Source of the DNA: an uncultured Pelagibacteraceae bacterium
Lineage (GTDB): Bacteria > Pseudomonadota > Alphaproteobacteria > Pelagibacterales > Pelagibacteraceae
NCBI GenBank assembly: GCA_902516065.1
Contig: CABXXB010000002.1
Location: forward strand, 1 to 58,059
Direction: 5' to 3'
DNA length: 58,059 bases
Part shown: in pieces, positions 42,284 through 51,507 of the stretch
How the letters are laid out: each line of letters starts with the position of its first letter
Position numbering within the stretch: the first letter of the stretch is position 1
Translations under genes and position numbers: made by a program
The notes under the pieces: generated by a model
Told to the model about the DNA's origin: nothing
Databases searched by the model: none
Seen by the model: only the letters and a program-made list of their open reading frames with translations

Positions 42284-43078
42284 TTAATAGTGTTTTGGCT
42301 CTTCTCTTTTTATGCCTAGGCCAAATTGCTCAGGTGCATCAGCTGGAGGAGGAAGATTGTCTCTAGATCCATCAGCTTCAGCTAAATTTTTTTGTATTGC
42401 TGCTCCAGGTTTATAAAACATATGGGCAAATTTAGACCAATAAACTCCGCCAAATAAAATTAAATTTGAAGCCACAAATAAAGTTAAAAATAAAAATGAA
42501 AAACCAGATTGTCCATTAAACTGAGTGTAAGACCATGCCAATCCAAAAGTTGAACAAGCTAATAGAGCTAAAACAAACAAATCGGCTTTAATAATTCTGT
42601 ACCAAGGATGAGCTTCAGCTGAAACATCAACTCTTAAAAAAAACCAAAACCAATATCCACCAATACATGTCAGAATTGCACCAACATGCCATAACATTGA
42701 CCACAAAGATGATGAAGATTTTTCAGGACCGGTATAGCAAAATACTAAAACTGCAGATGACACCCAAAATATAATTGTTCCATACATTCCTAATACATGC
42801 GAAAGTCTTCTTTTTCCAAATCCAAGCTCTGAAGTAGTACCAATATCAACAACTGTTGTTTTTGCTATTATAGAAGCTTTTTCTGCAACACCTATTTCTC
42901 TTGTCGCTTGGAGTTTAGCTTTCTTTGCATTATTAAAAAAATACGTAATATTTTTGTGATGTATCATTTGAATAATTGTTCCAAGAGCAATCAATACGAT
43001 CATAGCAATTATAAAACTTTGCATTGCAAATGGTTGAATTGTTTCTGCTAATAAAGAAAATGGATTTGTATTTAACAT
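42284..43078 (-). CDS. aprM: AprM-like membrane anchor of APS reductase
   Basis: Multi-TM protein immediately upstream of aprB; RRLSHVLGMYGTIIFWVSSAVLVFCYTG. Confidence 0.82.
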   Translation of the reverse strand: MLNTNPFSLLAETIQPFAMQSFIIAMIVLIALGTIIQMIHHKNITYFFNNAKKAKLQATREIGVAEKASIIAKTTVVDIGTTSELGFGKRRLSHVLGMYGTIIFWVSSAVLVFCYTGPEKSSSSLWSMLWHVGAILTCIGGYWFWFFLRVDVSAEAHPWYRIIKADLFVLALLACSTFGLAWSYTQFNGQSGFSFLFLTLFVASNLILFGGVYWSKFAHMFYKPGAAIQKNLAEADGSRDNLPPPADAPEQFGLGIKREEPKHY

Positions 43079-43189
43079 TTTACCCTTAAGTTAAATTTTT
43101 ACGAATTATTTTTATTGTTTTCTAATCTAGTTATTTCCATAGTTCAACCTTATCAATTGGTCAATGTGACCTTAATAACAACCACTGAT

Positions 43190-43588
43190 TTATATTTTAC
43201 GTTTATAATGCTGTTTTAGAGGAATTACAGACCTAACACCACCTTGGGGATTCGCCACATCACCTTCTCTACGAGGAATCAAATGAAAATGACAATGCAT
43301 AATAGACTGCCCTGAGATACTACCAATATTTGTACCTAAATTAAAACCTTTTACTGTTTTGTCCTTATTAATTATTTCTTTCTTGATTATTTTAATGAGA
43401 TTATTGCATGCAATTAATTCTTCATTTGATAAATCAAAATAATCTTTGATGTGTCTTTTAGGAATGATTAAGCAATGATATTTCGAAACAGGATAAGAGT
43501 CATAACTTACATAAGCAAAATCATTTTCATGAACACTCTCACTGTGACTAATGCTACAAAATAAACATGGATTATTTGGATTACTCAT
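43190..43588 (-). CDS. HIT-family hydrolase/transferase
   Basis: CLFCSI...HCLIIPKRH...SIMHCHFHLIPRR (HxHxH motif). Confidence 0.93.
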   Translation of the reverse strand: MSNPNNPCLFCSISHSESVHENDFAYVSYDSYPVSKYHCLIIPKRHIKDYFDLSNEELIACNNLIKIIKKEIINKDKTVKGFNLGTNIGSISGQSIMHCHFHLIPRREGDVANPQGGVRSVIPLKQHYKRKI

Positions 43589-43592
43589 GTTT

Positions 43593-44366
43593 TTAAAATC
43601 TATAATGATTGCATTTATTAATTGCTGAACGATAATATTTTACAAATATTTTATATTGACTTAAATTTTTTCTTTTCCAACCAATTTCTTTTATAGTTTT
43701 GACCGGGACTACCCCCTTGCCAGAACCAATTAATAATATTTCATCATAATTATGTAATTCACTAATAAGAATATCTTTTTTTAGTATTTTTTTAAATTTA
43801 GACTTAAAAAATTTATAAGTATTTCCTTCATAATAATCTTTTTTTGGTGAATATATTTTCTTATTCTTAATAAACAATAGATTAGAAGTTCCAGTCTCTA
43901 AAATTTTTTTGTTATAAATTAGGGCAATATCTGATTTAGAATTATTCATTTTTTTTAAATATGACAATATTTTTTTATATCTAAGATTTTTATATTGTGG
44001 TTTTTCACGTTTCAAATTTACAAGTTTTAAATTAAAATCTAATTTTGGTGGTATTCTATCTCTTAATGATATTGAAATAATTTTTTTGTTTATAGCTATT
44101 CTAAGCAAATGATTATATTTTTTATTAATACTCAAATTTTTATTAATAATTTGAAGTATATCTTTTTTAAGAAATCTTTTTTTAATTCCAAATATTTGAA
44201 GTGACTTAATTAAATTTTTAATATGACTTTCAAAAAATAAAATCTTTGGTGGTTTACCAAAAATCCACATTGTTGTGAAAATACCATAATTTCCCCATAA
44301 ATCTTTAAAATCTATTTCCTCTAAATCTTTAAGTCGATAAGATTTTTTTAATGAGTAAGTTACCAT
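43593..44366 (-). CDS. pabC: Class IV aminotransferase, probable aminodeoxychorismate lyase
   Basis: ALIYNKKILETGTSNLLFIKNKKIYSPKKDYYEGNTYKFF; downstream of pabB-pabA. Confidence 0.75.
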   Translation of the reverse strand: MVTYSLKKSYRLKDLEEIDFKDLWGNYGIFTTMWIFGKPPKILFFESHIKNLIKSLQIFGIKKRFLKKDILQIINKNLSINKKYNHLLRIAINKKIISISLRDRIPPKLDFNLKLVNLKREKPQYKNLRYKKILSYLKKMNNSKSDIALIYNKKILETGTSNLLFIKNKKIYSPKKDYYEGNTYKFFKSKFKKILKKDILISELHNYDEILLIGSGKGVVPVKTIKEIGWKRKNLSQYKIFVKYYRSAINKCNHYRF

Positions 44367-44886
44367 TGTTAGTTAAAAATGACTCTGGGTGAAATTGAAA
44401 TCCATAAACTTTATCTTTCTTGTTTTCAAAAGCCATTGCTACTTTTGATTCTAAACATCTCATAGTTATCTCAAAATCTTTAATTTTAAAAGGTTCTTTT
44501 AATTTTAAAGAATGGTAACGACCTACTTTAAATTTTTTACCTTTTTTAAATAAAGACTTATTATTAATAACTTGAATATTTGATTGAAACCCATGATAAA
44601 TTTTTTTTTGTTCAACTATTTTGGCCCCCTCACAAAATAATATTTGCTGAAAACCTAAACAAATACCAATGATCTTCTTTTTTCCTTTAAACTTTTTGTA
44701 AATTTTTGAAGTTAACGGATAATTTTTTGGATTTCCTGGCCCAGGAGAAAAAATAATTACAGAGGCTTTTTCAAGTTTATCTCTATTTACCTCATTATAA
44801 TTATCACACTCAACTTTATCATATAGTGAAAGTTGATGCACAACATTATGAGTAAATGAGTCTTTATGGTCAATTATGTAAATCAT
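44329..44886 (-). CDS. pabA: Aminodeoxychorismate/anthranilate synthase glutamine amidotransferase component
   Basis: IIFSPGPGNPKNYP, GICLGFQQI, YGFQFHPESFLT. Confidence 0.87.
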   Translation of the reverse strand: MIYIIDHKDSFTHNVVHQLSLYDKVECDNYNEVNRDKLEKASVIIFSPGPGNPKNYPLTSKIYKKFKGKKKIIGICLGFQQILFCEGAKIVEQKKIYHGFQSNIQVINNKSLFKKGKKFKVGRYHSLKLKEPFKIKDFEITMRCLESKVAMAFENKKDKVYGFQFHPESFLTNNGNLLIKKILST

Positions 44887-46037
44887 TTAAAAAGGTCAAT
44901 TAATGCTTTTGCTTTAATATAATTTTCATTAAATTCATGTTTGGCGTTACTATCAACAACTACACCTGAAGCTACTGAAATTTCTGAAATATTCTTAAAG
45001 TTTAAAATTGATCTAATAATGATATTAAATCTCATATCTCCATTAAATTTTATGTATCCAAAACTACCTGTATAAATATTTCTATTTTCTTTTTCCTGCT
45101 TATTTAAAAGATTGAGAGTATTAATTTTTGGACAGCCAATAACGGACCCTCCTGGCATCATAGCTTTAATAATATCAATATTATTAATATTTTTCTTAAG
45201 TTTACCTTTAATCAAGCTTACATAATGAAAAAGATCTTTATACTCTTCAATAACTTTAGTTTTTAATAATTTAACCGATCCAACCTTACATATTCGAGAT
45301 AAATCATTTCTTTCCATGTCAACAATCATGTTATGCTCTTTTGTTTCCTTTAGGTTTTTTCTAAAATAATTTAGAGCTTTTGCTTTATTCATATTTCTTA
45401 TTTTTTTTACTGTTCCAGCTATAGGTTTTGAAGTTATTAAAAAACCTTTTTTAGTTATCAGATTTTCTGGAGAACAACTAATAACAGAGTAATTTTTATC
45501 TCTAATCATAAAAGCTTCTGGTGCTAGGTTTGTCTTAGATAATCTGCAAAAGAAATCTAAAGGGTTAATTTTTGATCTTGTTTTATACTTAGTGCAAATC
45601 TTAATTTGATATGTCTCACCACGTTTAATCCTTTTTTGAAAGCTAGCAAAAATTTTAGCATAAGCGTTCTTATTGATATTAATCTTAAAATTACTTTTTT
45701 TAGAACTATTCTTTTTTTGATACTCAAGTTTATTACTAAGCTCAATTATTTTTTCAGGTTTATAAAAAATACCTTTAGGAAAATTAATATTTTTTTGCTT
45801 AGGTATTTTAATTTTAATCAAATTATTTAATATTTCATAACCTAAGAAGCCTATAAATAAGTCGGTTTTTTTTGATTTTGCTTTATATTTTTTACTTAGA
45901 AAGCTTTTAACATTTTTATTATTCAGGATAATTTTTTTTGAAAAATTTGTATAAAGATTAAATCCCTTTTGAGATTTATAAATAATATAAGGCTTACCTG
46001 AATGATGAAGGTCAGCTAATTGATTTTGTTTACTCAA
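44883..46037 (-). CDS. pabB: Aminodeoxychorismate synthase component I
   Basis: Chorismate-binding SKPIAGTVKKIRN, KEHNMIVDMERNDLSRIC, MMPGGSVIGCPK, YTGSFGYI. Confidence 0.87.
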   Translation of the reverse strand: MSKQNQLADLHHSGKPYIIYKSQKGFNLYTNFSKKIILNNKNVKSFLSKKYKAKSKKTDLFIGFLGYEILNNLIKIKIPKQKNINFPKGIFYKPEKIIELSNKLEYQKKNSSKKSNFKININKNAYAKIFASFQKRIKRGETYQIKICTKYKTRSKINPLDFFCRLSKTNLAPEAFMIRDKNYSVISCSPENLITKKGFLITSKPIAGTVKKIRNMNKAKALNYFRKNLKETKEHNMIVDMERNDLSRICKVGSVKLLKTKVIEEYKDLFHYVSLIKGKLKKNINNIDIIKAMMPGGSVIGCPKINTLNLLNKQEKENRNIYTGSFGYIKFNGDMRFNIIIRSILNFKNISEISVASGVVVDSNAKHEFNENYIKAKALIDLFK

Positions 46038-46038
46038 T

Positions 46039-47259
46039 TTATTCTGTTCTAAGTCTTAAAACTGGTTCTTCCTTAATTGGTAAGTGTATTATTGCTGCGA
46101 ATACAGATAAAGCAATTGCTAAATACCACGCATAATCATACGACCCATAAAGATCATGAAACAGGCCTCCTAGATATGCACCAAAAAATGATCCTATTTG
46201 ATGACTTAGAAAAACAATTCCATATAAAAGACCTAAATATTTTGTTCCGAATAAATGTGCTACAATTCCGCTTGTAGCCGGTACTGTTGAAAGCCATAAA
46301 AAACCGAAACTTGCTCCAAATATAAATGCACTCAAATTACTTGCTGGTGTGAATATAAATAAAATTATTGATATACCTCTTAAAAAGTAAATTGCACTGA
46401 GGATAATTTTCTTACTCATTTTAACTGAGAGATATCCACTCAATAATGAACCAAATATATTAAATAAACCAATCAATGATAATATTGCGGCTGCTGTCCA
46501 ATCCTCAAGGCCTCTATCTATCACGTATTTTGGAACATGTGTTCCAACTAAAGTAATATGAAAACCACATACAAAAAAACCAGACACTAACAATATATAG
46601 CTTTTAGTTTTAAATGCTTCAGAAAGAGCTTCTTTAAATGTTTGATTTGATATTTGTTCTACGCTCTCAGCTTTAGATGGTGATCTAACAAAATATGCTG
46701 CAAACAAGCCTGTAAATAAAAATAGTAAAAAAATGAATAAAGTATAATTCCAGCCAAATTGAGACAGTGAATAATTTGTAAAAATTGGAGAGAGAAAATA
46801 TCCAAAAGATCCAACAGCTGTTACAAAACTCATTGCAATTGTTCTTGTTGATAATGGAAAATGCTTTCCAACAACTGACATAGGAATACTTATGGCTGTG
46901 CCACCTAACCCAATACCTATTAGTAAACCCATATGGATTTGAAAAAAAATACCAGTATTAGGGCCAGTATAAAGAAAATAGATACCAAGAGTATAAAATA
47001 TAAATGCAGAAATTATAGCAACATGGCCACCATAACGATCTGCAACTGCTCCAAAAATTGGACCTGTAATGCCCCACATTAACATTTGAATACCTATAGC
47101 AAAACCAAATGCAGTATTACTAATATTCAAACTTTCATTAAAATCTATAAAAAATAATCCAAAAACTTGTCTTACTCCAAGTGAAATTAAAACAACAAAA
47201 CAAGCAGCAATTAAAGTTACTATTGCTGTTTTAGATTGAAAAAACTTTTCTGATATCAT
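46039..47259 (-). CDS. MFS transporter (oxalate/formate antiporter-like)
   Basis: Twelve hydrophobic segments; GPIFGAVADRYGGHVAI, GIGLGGTAISIPMSVVGKHF. Confidence 0.85.
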   Translation of the reverse strand: MISEKFFQSKTAIVTLIAACFVVLISLGVRQVFGLFFIDFNESLNISNTAFGFAIGIQMLMWGITGPIFGAVADRYGGHVAIISAFIFYTLGIYFLYTGPNTGIFFQIHMGLLIGIGLGGTAISIPMSVVGKHFPLSTRTIAMSFVTAVGSFGYFLSPIFTNYSLSQFGWNYTLFIFLLFLFTGLFAAYFVRSPSKAESVEQISNQTFKEALSEAFKTKSYILLVSGFFVCGFHITLVGTHVPKYVIDRGLEDWTAAAILSLIGLFNIFGSLLSGYLSVKMSKKIILSAIYFLRGISIILFIFTPASNLSAFIFGASFGFLWLSTVPATSGIVAHLFGTKYLGLLYGIVFLSHQIGSFFGAYLGGLFHDLYGSYDYAWYLAIALSVFAAIIHLPIKEEPVLRLRTE

Positions 47260-48431
47260 TTTAAATGTTTTAATGCTTGTTTAATGTCTGCAATTAAGTC
47301 ATTTGGGTCTTCTAAACCAATATGCAATCTAACTAGATGCTCATCTTTAGTTAAATTTAAATAATTTCTATTTCCAGTTTCTCTAAACTCTTGATGTAAA
47401 ACTAAACTTTCAAAACCACCCCAACTATAACCATAACCAAATAGTTTTAATGAATTTACAAATTTTCTAACAGAATTAATATTGCTAGATTTTATTTTTA
47501 AACCCATAAGGCCTGATGCTCCTGAGTAATATTTTTTCCACATTCTAAAATTATTAGAGTCTTTTTTATAAGGATATAATAATTTAAATTTCTTATTTTT
47601 AGACAAAAACGCAGCTACTTTTTTTGCATTTTCTCTATGACGATCTAATCTAACGTCTAGGGTTCTTAATCCTCGTGTTATTAAATAAGCATCATCTGGT
47701 CCTAACCTTAATCCTGTAATTCTTTCAGCATTATAGACTTTTGAAAAGACTTTTTTATTAACTGCTAAACTCCCCCCCATAACATCTGAATGACCAGAAT
47801 AGTATTTTGTAGCTGATACAATTGACATATCAAAACCAAGTTTAATAGGTTTTAAAAAATATGGTGTTCCCCAAGTATTATCAATAGCAGTAAGAATTTT
47901 TTTCTTCTTGGCAATTGAAAGAATTTTACCTAAATCTTGAAAATCAAAAGTATTACTTCCAGGATTTTCAACAAATATTAATTTTGTTTTTTTTGTAATA
48001 TTTTTTTTTAATGTGTTTAAATCACTTGGATTATAAAAAATTGTTTTAATACTAAATTCTTTTAAAAATTTTTCTGTTAGTAATCTTGTTGGGCTATACA
48101 CTGGGTCTGCAACTATAATCTCATCTCCTGGTCTTGTTACACTGAAAATTGCCAAAAATACTGCTCCAAAACCAGTAGGTGTAGTGAATACATGATAGCT
48201 TTCTTCAAGTTTGGTTAAAATTTTTTGTAAAATATAAGTGGTAGATGTTCCTTGTCTTCCATAATCATAATGACCTCCGGTAGGATTTCTTTTAGCTTTA
48301 GCTTGAGTTTTTCTAATGTCTTTCATTGATTTGAAAATAATCGTAGAGGCTCGTACCACTGGAGGATTCACAGATTGATTGTGAAAATCTTTAGCCGTAT
48401 GCTTTAAAAAAGTCTTGAAAGATTTAGACAT
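47256..48431 (-). CDS. metC: Cystathionine beta-lyase-like PLP enzyme
   Basis: Cys/Met metabolism PLP family: VENPGSNTFDFQDL, AIDNTWGTPYFLKPI, SATKYYSGHSDVMGG. Confidence 0.87.
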   Translation of the reverse strand: MSKSFKTFLKHTAKDFHNQSVNPPVVRASTIIFKSMKDIRKTQAKAKRNPTGGHYDYGRQGTSTTYILQKILTKLEESYHVFTTPTGFGAVFLAIFSVTRPGDEIIVADPVYSPTRLLTEKFLKEFSIKTIFYNPSDLNTLKKNITKKTKLIFVENPGSNTFDFQDLGKILSIAKKKKILTAIDNTWGTPYFLKPIKLGFDMSIVSATKYYSGHSDVMGGSLAVNKKVFSKVYNAERITGLRLGPDDAYLITRGLRTLDVRLDRHRENAKKVAAFLSKNKKFKLLYPYKKDSNNFRMWKKYYSGASGLMGLKIKSSNINSVRKFVNSLKLFGYGYSWGGFESLVLHQEFRETGNRNYLNLTKDEHLVRLHIGLEDPNDLIADIKQALKHLK

Positions 48432-48507
48432 AAAAAAAATTGATAACTTACTGGGACAATGCTATATCCCGCTGATAATTTCAATTAAATTATAAATAAA
48501 GGAAATA

Positions 48508-48591
48508 ATGGGTTACCCAAAAAAACATAGAGGTCGAAGAAAACAAGGATCTAAAAAGAGAAGAGCCAAAAGAAAAAATAAAAAGAAATAG
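48508..48591 (+). CDS. 27-aa extremely basic peptide
   Basis: MGYPKKHRGRRKQGSKKRRAKRKNKKK, preceded by AAAGGAAATA (SD-like). Confidence 0.6.
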   Translation: MGYPKKHRGRRKQGSKKRRAKRKNKKK

Positions 48592-48597
48592 TTTTCA

Positions 48598-49308
48598 ATG
48601 GAACAGATCAAAAAGGTTAAATCCATAAGTATATGGGTTTTTATTGTACCATTTATAGCTGTAAATACTTGCTTACTTCTCACAACTCAATTTCATGAAT
48701 TTAATTTAATACCCCACCAATACAGAATTTTTCATCCTTTTCCTTATATTGATGGTGGCGTTTCTATCAGTAGGACTGCAAGATATTTTCCAAGTTATTT
48801 AATTTTTAAACCTGCAATGTTTTTTACAGCTTATCTTCTAATTATTTATTGGTTAAATAACAGAAAAATAATTAACCATTTCGATAATACAAATAAATAT
48901 AGAAATAAAATTGTATACTTTGGCATAGCGTCAGCAATTGCATTAATTTTACATTCAATTTTCCTGGGAGTTAAATTCGATAACGATCTTTATAAATTAT
49001 TTAGAAGAATAATAATGTTCACATTTATTATTTTTGAAATAGTTGCCCAAACTTATTTAGTTTTGGCATTATATTCTATTAAAGAGAAAATATTCAAACA
49101 TATAAGTGAGGCAGTTTTAAAACTTAAATTAATTTTGGTGAGTATACTTATTATTGTAGCTGCTATCAGTATACCAATTATTAGTTTACCTGGAGATGAT
49201 TTTTATGGAATAAATTTAAAATTTTTAAAACATGCATTAGAATGGGACTATTTTCTAGGGGTTATAAGTTTTTATCTTTTAACTTTTTTAATGTGGAAAA
49301 AAAATTAG
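48598..49308 (+). CDS. Polytopic membrane protein (possibly FRAG1/DRAM/SFK1-like)
   Basis: About six TM segments; HPFPYIDGGVSISRTARYFPSYLIFKPAMF, weak recall of the FRAG1/DRAM family. Confidence 0.45.
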   Translation: MEQIKKVKSISIWVFIVPFIAVNTCLLLTTQFHEFNLIPHQYRIFHPFPYIDGGVSISRTARYFPSYLIFKPAMFFTAYLLIIYWLNNRKIINHFDNTNKYRNKIVYFGIASAIALILHSIFLGVKFDNDLYKLFRRIIMFTFIIFEIVAQTYLVLALYSIKEKIFKHISEAVLKLKLILVSILIIVAAISIPIISLPGDDFYGINLKFLKHALEWDYFLGVISFYLLTFLMWKKN

Positions 49309-50459
49309 TTTAAAACTTTATTTAATTTTAAAAAACTTTTAAATGGAGTAAATTTTTTTGTTTTTTTCTTTGCCCTTATGATTATCTTTTTAATTTCATT
49401 GGTATCTAAGGCATACATTTTATCAAATAAATTTAAAAAATTTTCGCTATCATTTTGCCTATATAAGAAACCTCTTTCATTTTCGCCGATAAATTCTTTT
49501 CTACCTGATGGGCAATCACTACAAAGAATTGGAATACCTATATATGCGGCGTCAATCATTGCTAAACTTGATCCTTCCCATGTTGAGGTTGAAATATAGT
49601 AATCTGATTTTTTTAAATATTTATAAATATTCAATTCGTAATCAATTAGTTTAACTTTTTCTAAAATGTCTAGTTCTTTAATTAAATTTTTTAAATCATC
49701 TTTTTCTTCTCCACTTCCAATTATCAATAGTTTTAAATCTTTATATTTAGACGTTAGTTTTTTAAAATTTTTTATTAAAAAAGAATAATTTTTTTGTTTA
49801 GTCATTCTTCCAATTGCTATCAAAACTTTACTCTCGTGAAAGAAATTATCATTTAATTCATGATTTTTTAATTTATAAATATCACCAATAATTAAATGAG
49901 GGTCTTCAATTACTTTTATTTGACCTTCGTTAAAAATATTATTATCTAAAAATACCCGTTTAAGTTCTTCTGATGGACAGATTACTTTATAAATTTTTTT
50001 AGAAAAAATCTTCCACATTGTTTTTCTAATGAAATTCAATTTAGGATGACCTGCTAAGTGCAAAATTAATTTAGTTCTAAACTTAAATAAATAAAAAATG
50101 GTTAATGGAAGAGAGCTAATTAAATGAACTATCAAAAAATCTGGTTTTTTTTTCTTTATTAAGTTTAATAATGGGAAAAAGGAAAAAAGAAAAATTAATA
50201 AATATGAAAGTCTACTTTTCAAAAAACCGGTTTTATCCCAAGATTTTAAAAATTGTAAAAATTTAAAGTTATGTATTAAAACTTTATCAAGACTAAATAA
50301 TGCTTTATAATTGTCCCATTCTCCAAAAACATTAATTAAATTTGTATTAAGATTGGAATATTTATTAATACTATTAAGGCTATTAATCACATTTTGTACA
50401 GTTCCTACTTTAGAAATAAAGGGTGACCAAACAAAAATACTTTTTTTATCTGCACTCAT
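49305..50459 (-). CDS. Glycosyltransferase family 4-like
   Basis: LIAIGRMTKQKNYSFLIKNFKKL, STSTWEGSSLAMIDAAYIGIPILCSDCPSGRKEF. Confidence 0.87.
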   Translation of the reverse strand: MSADKKSIFVWSPFISKVGTVQNVINSLNSINKYSNLNTNLINVFGEWDNYKALFSLDKVLIHNFKFLQFLKSWDKTGFLKSRLSYLLIFLFSFFPLLNLIKKKKPDFLIVHLISSLPLTIFYLFKFRTKLILHLAGHPKLNFIRKTMWKIFSKKIYKVICPSEELKRVFLDNNIFNEGQIKVIEDPHLIIGDIYKLKNHELNDNFFHESKVLIAIGRMTKQKNYSFLIKNFKKLTSKYKDLKLLIIGSGEEKDDLKNLIKELDILEKVKLIDYELNIYKYLKKSDYYISTSTWEGSSLAMIDAAYIGIPILCSDCPSGRKEFIGENERGFLYRQNDSENFLNLFDKMYALDTNEIKKIIIRAKKKTKKFTPFKSFLKLNKVLN

Positions 50460-50463
50460 TCTA

Positions 50464-51480
50464 CTAAACTTTATACAGATAATTTTTCCATTCTGTTAAT
50501 ATTTTTGAACTTATTATTGAGTCTTCCCAAGTCATATTTGGGAATTTGCAATAATTATTGTTTTGCTGTATCGCAACTGAAGCTGCTTTAATTGTATTTG
50601 CATATACTGAATATTTTGAAGAAATTTTTTTTATATAATTTTTTTCGCTTGTTGACACTTCAATTGAGGTATTTTTATTTGGGAGCCATGGATTTGGGAT
50701 AATCATTTTTCCTTTTGTGCCATAAATAATTGTTGGTTTTGCTAAATCTTTTTTAATTGAAATCTTTAATTCTGCATCAAAAAGGTTTTGAAATTCAATT
50801 TTTAAACTCCCCTCATCATCAGTGCCTCTAAAATTATTCTTTTTATAAACATCAGTTATATTATATTGAATCTCAGTATCCTGATTTTTTAATAATCTTG
50901 CAATTAAAACTACTAATGATACTGGATAACAGCCTATATCATTGATTGCTCCTCCTCCAAATTTCTTAACAAAAAGTCTATGTCCTGGTTTAAATTTAAG
51001 TATCGGGTTTACCCTAAATCCAAAGCTAGATTCTACTTGTGTAATATTGCCAATTTCATTGTTTAAAATTTTATTTATTATTTCATTTGTTTGAGGATGG
51101 GATCTGTATGCAATGTTTTCTAAAAAAAAAACTTTTGATTTATTCAATTGATCAAATACTTTTTTTGATTCATCTTTTGTTAGTGTCATTGGTTTTTCAC
51201 ATAAAATTCCTTTATTTGCTTCGGAGATCTTAATTATCAAATCAGCATGCTTATAATTCAAAGTGGCTATATATAATGCATCTATTTCTTTGCAATTAAT
51301 CAACTCTTCATATGAGTTAAATTGACAATTCTTAGGAATATTAAATTTTTCTCCAAATTTAAGATTTTTATTTTTTGAAAGACTTGCAATAGATGTTAAT
51401 TTTGCATTTTCAACTTCCCTGATAGCATTAGCAAATGAATCTGCAGCTCTACCTAAGCCTAAAACTCCCCATCTAACCAT
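50464..51480 (-). CDS. Gfo/Idh/MocA-family oxidoreductase
   Basis: RWGVLGLGRAADSFANAI, CEKPMTLTKDES, GGGAINDIGCYPV. Confidence 0.9.
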   Translation of the reverse strand: MVRWGVLGLGRAADSFANAIREVENAKLTSIASLSKNKNLKFGEKFNIPKNCQFNSYEELINCKEIDALYIATLNYKHADLIIKISEANKGILCEKPMTLTKDESKKVFDQLNKSKVFFLENIAYRSHPQTNEIINKILNNEIGNITQVESSFGFRVNPILKFKPGHRLFVKKFGGGAINDIGCYPVSLVVLIARLLKNQDTEIQYNITDVYKKNNFRGTDDEGSLKIEFQNLFDAELKISIKKDLAKPTIIYGTKGKMIIPNPWLPNKNTSIEVSTSEKNYIKKISSKYSVYANTIKAASVAIQQNNNYCKFPNMTWEDSIISSKILTEWKNYLYKV

Positions 51481-51507
51481 AATATTATTAATTAATTAAA
51501 AAAATAT

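Noticed and set aside
39923-43078. Evidence for dissimilatory sulfate reduction
   Set aside because: No dsrAB, sat or qmoABC in the window; AprM-type arrangement and sulfonate neighbours favour sulfite handling.
48432-48507. Possible SAM-type riboswitch upstream of metC-like gene (small GGGAUA/UGUCCC hairpin)
   Set aside because: The hairpin is short and I could not assign the conserved core of a known SAM riboswitch class; an Infernal scan would decide.
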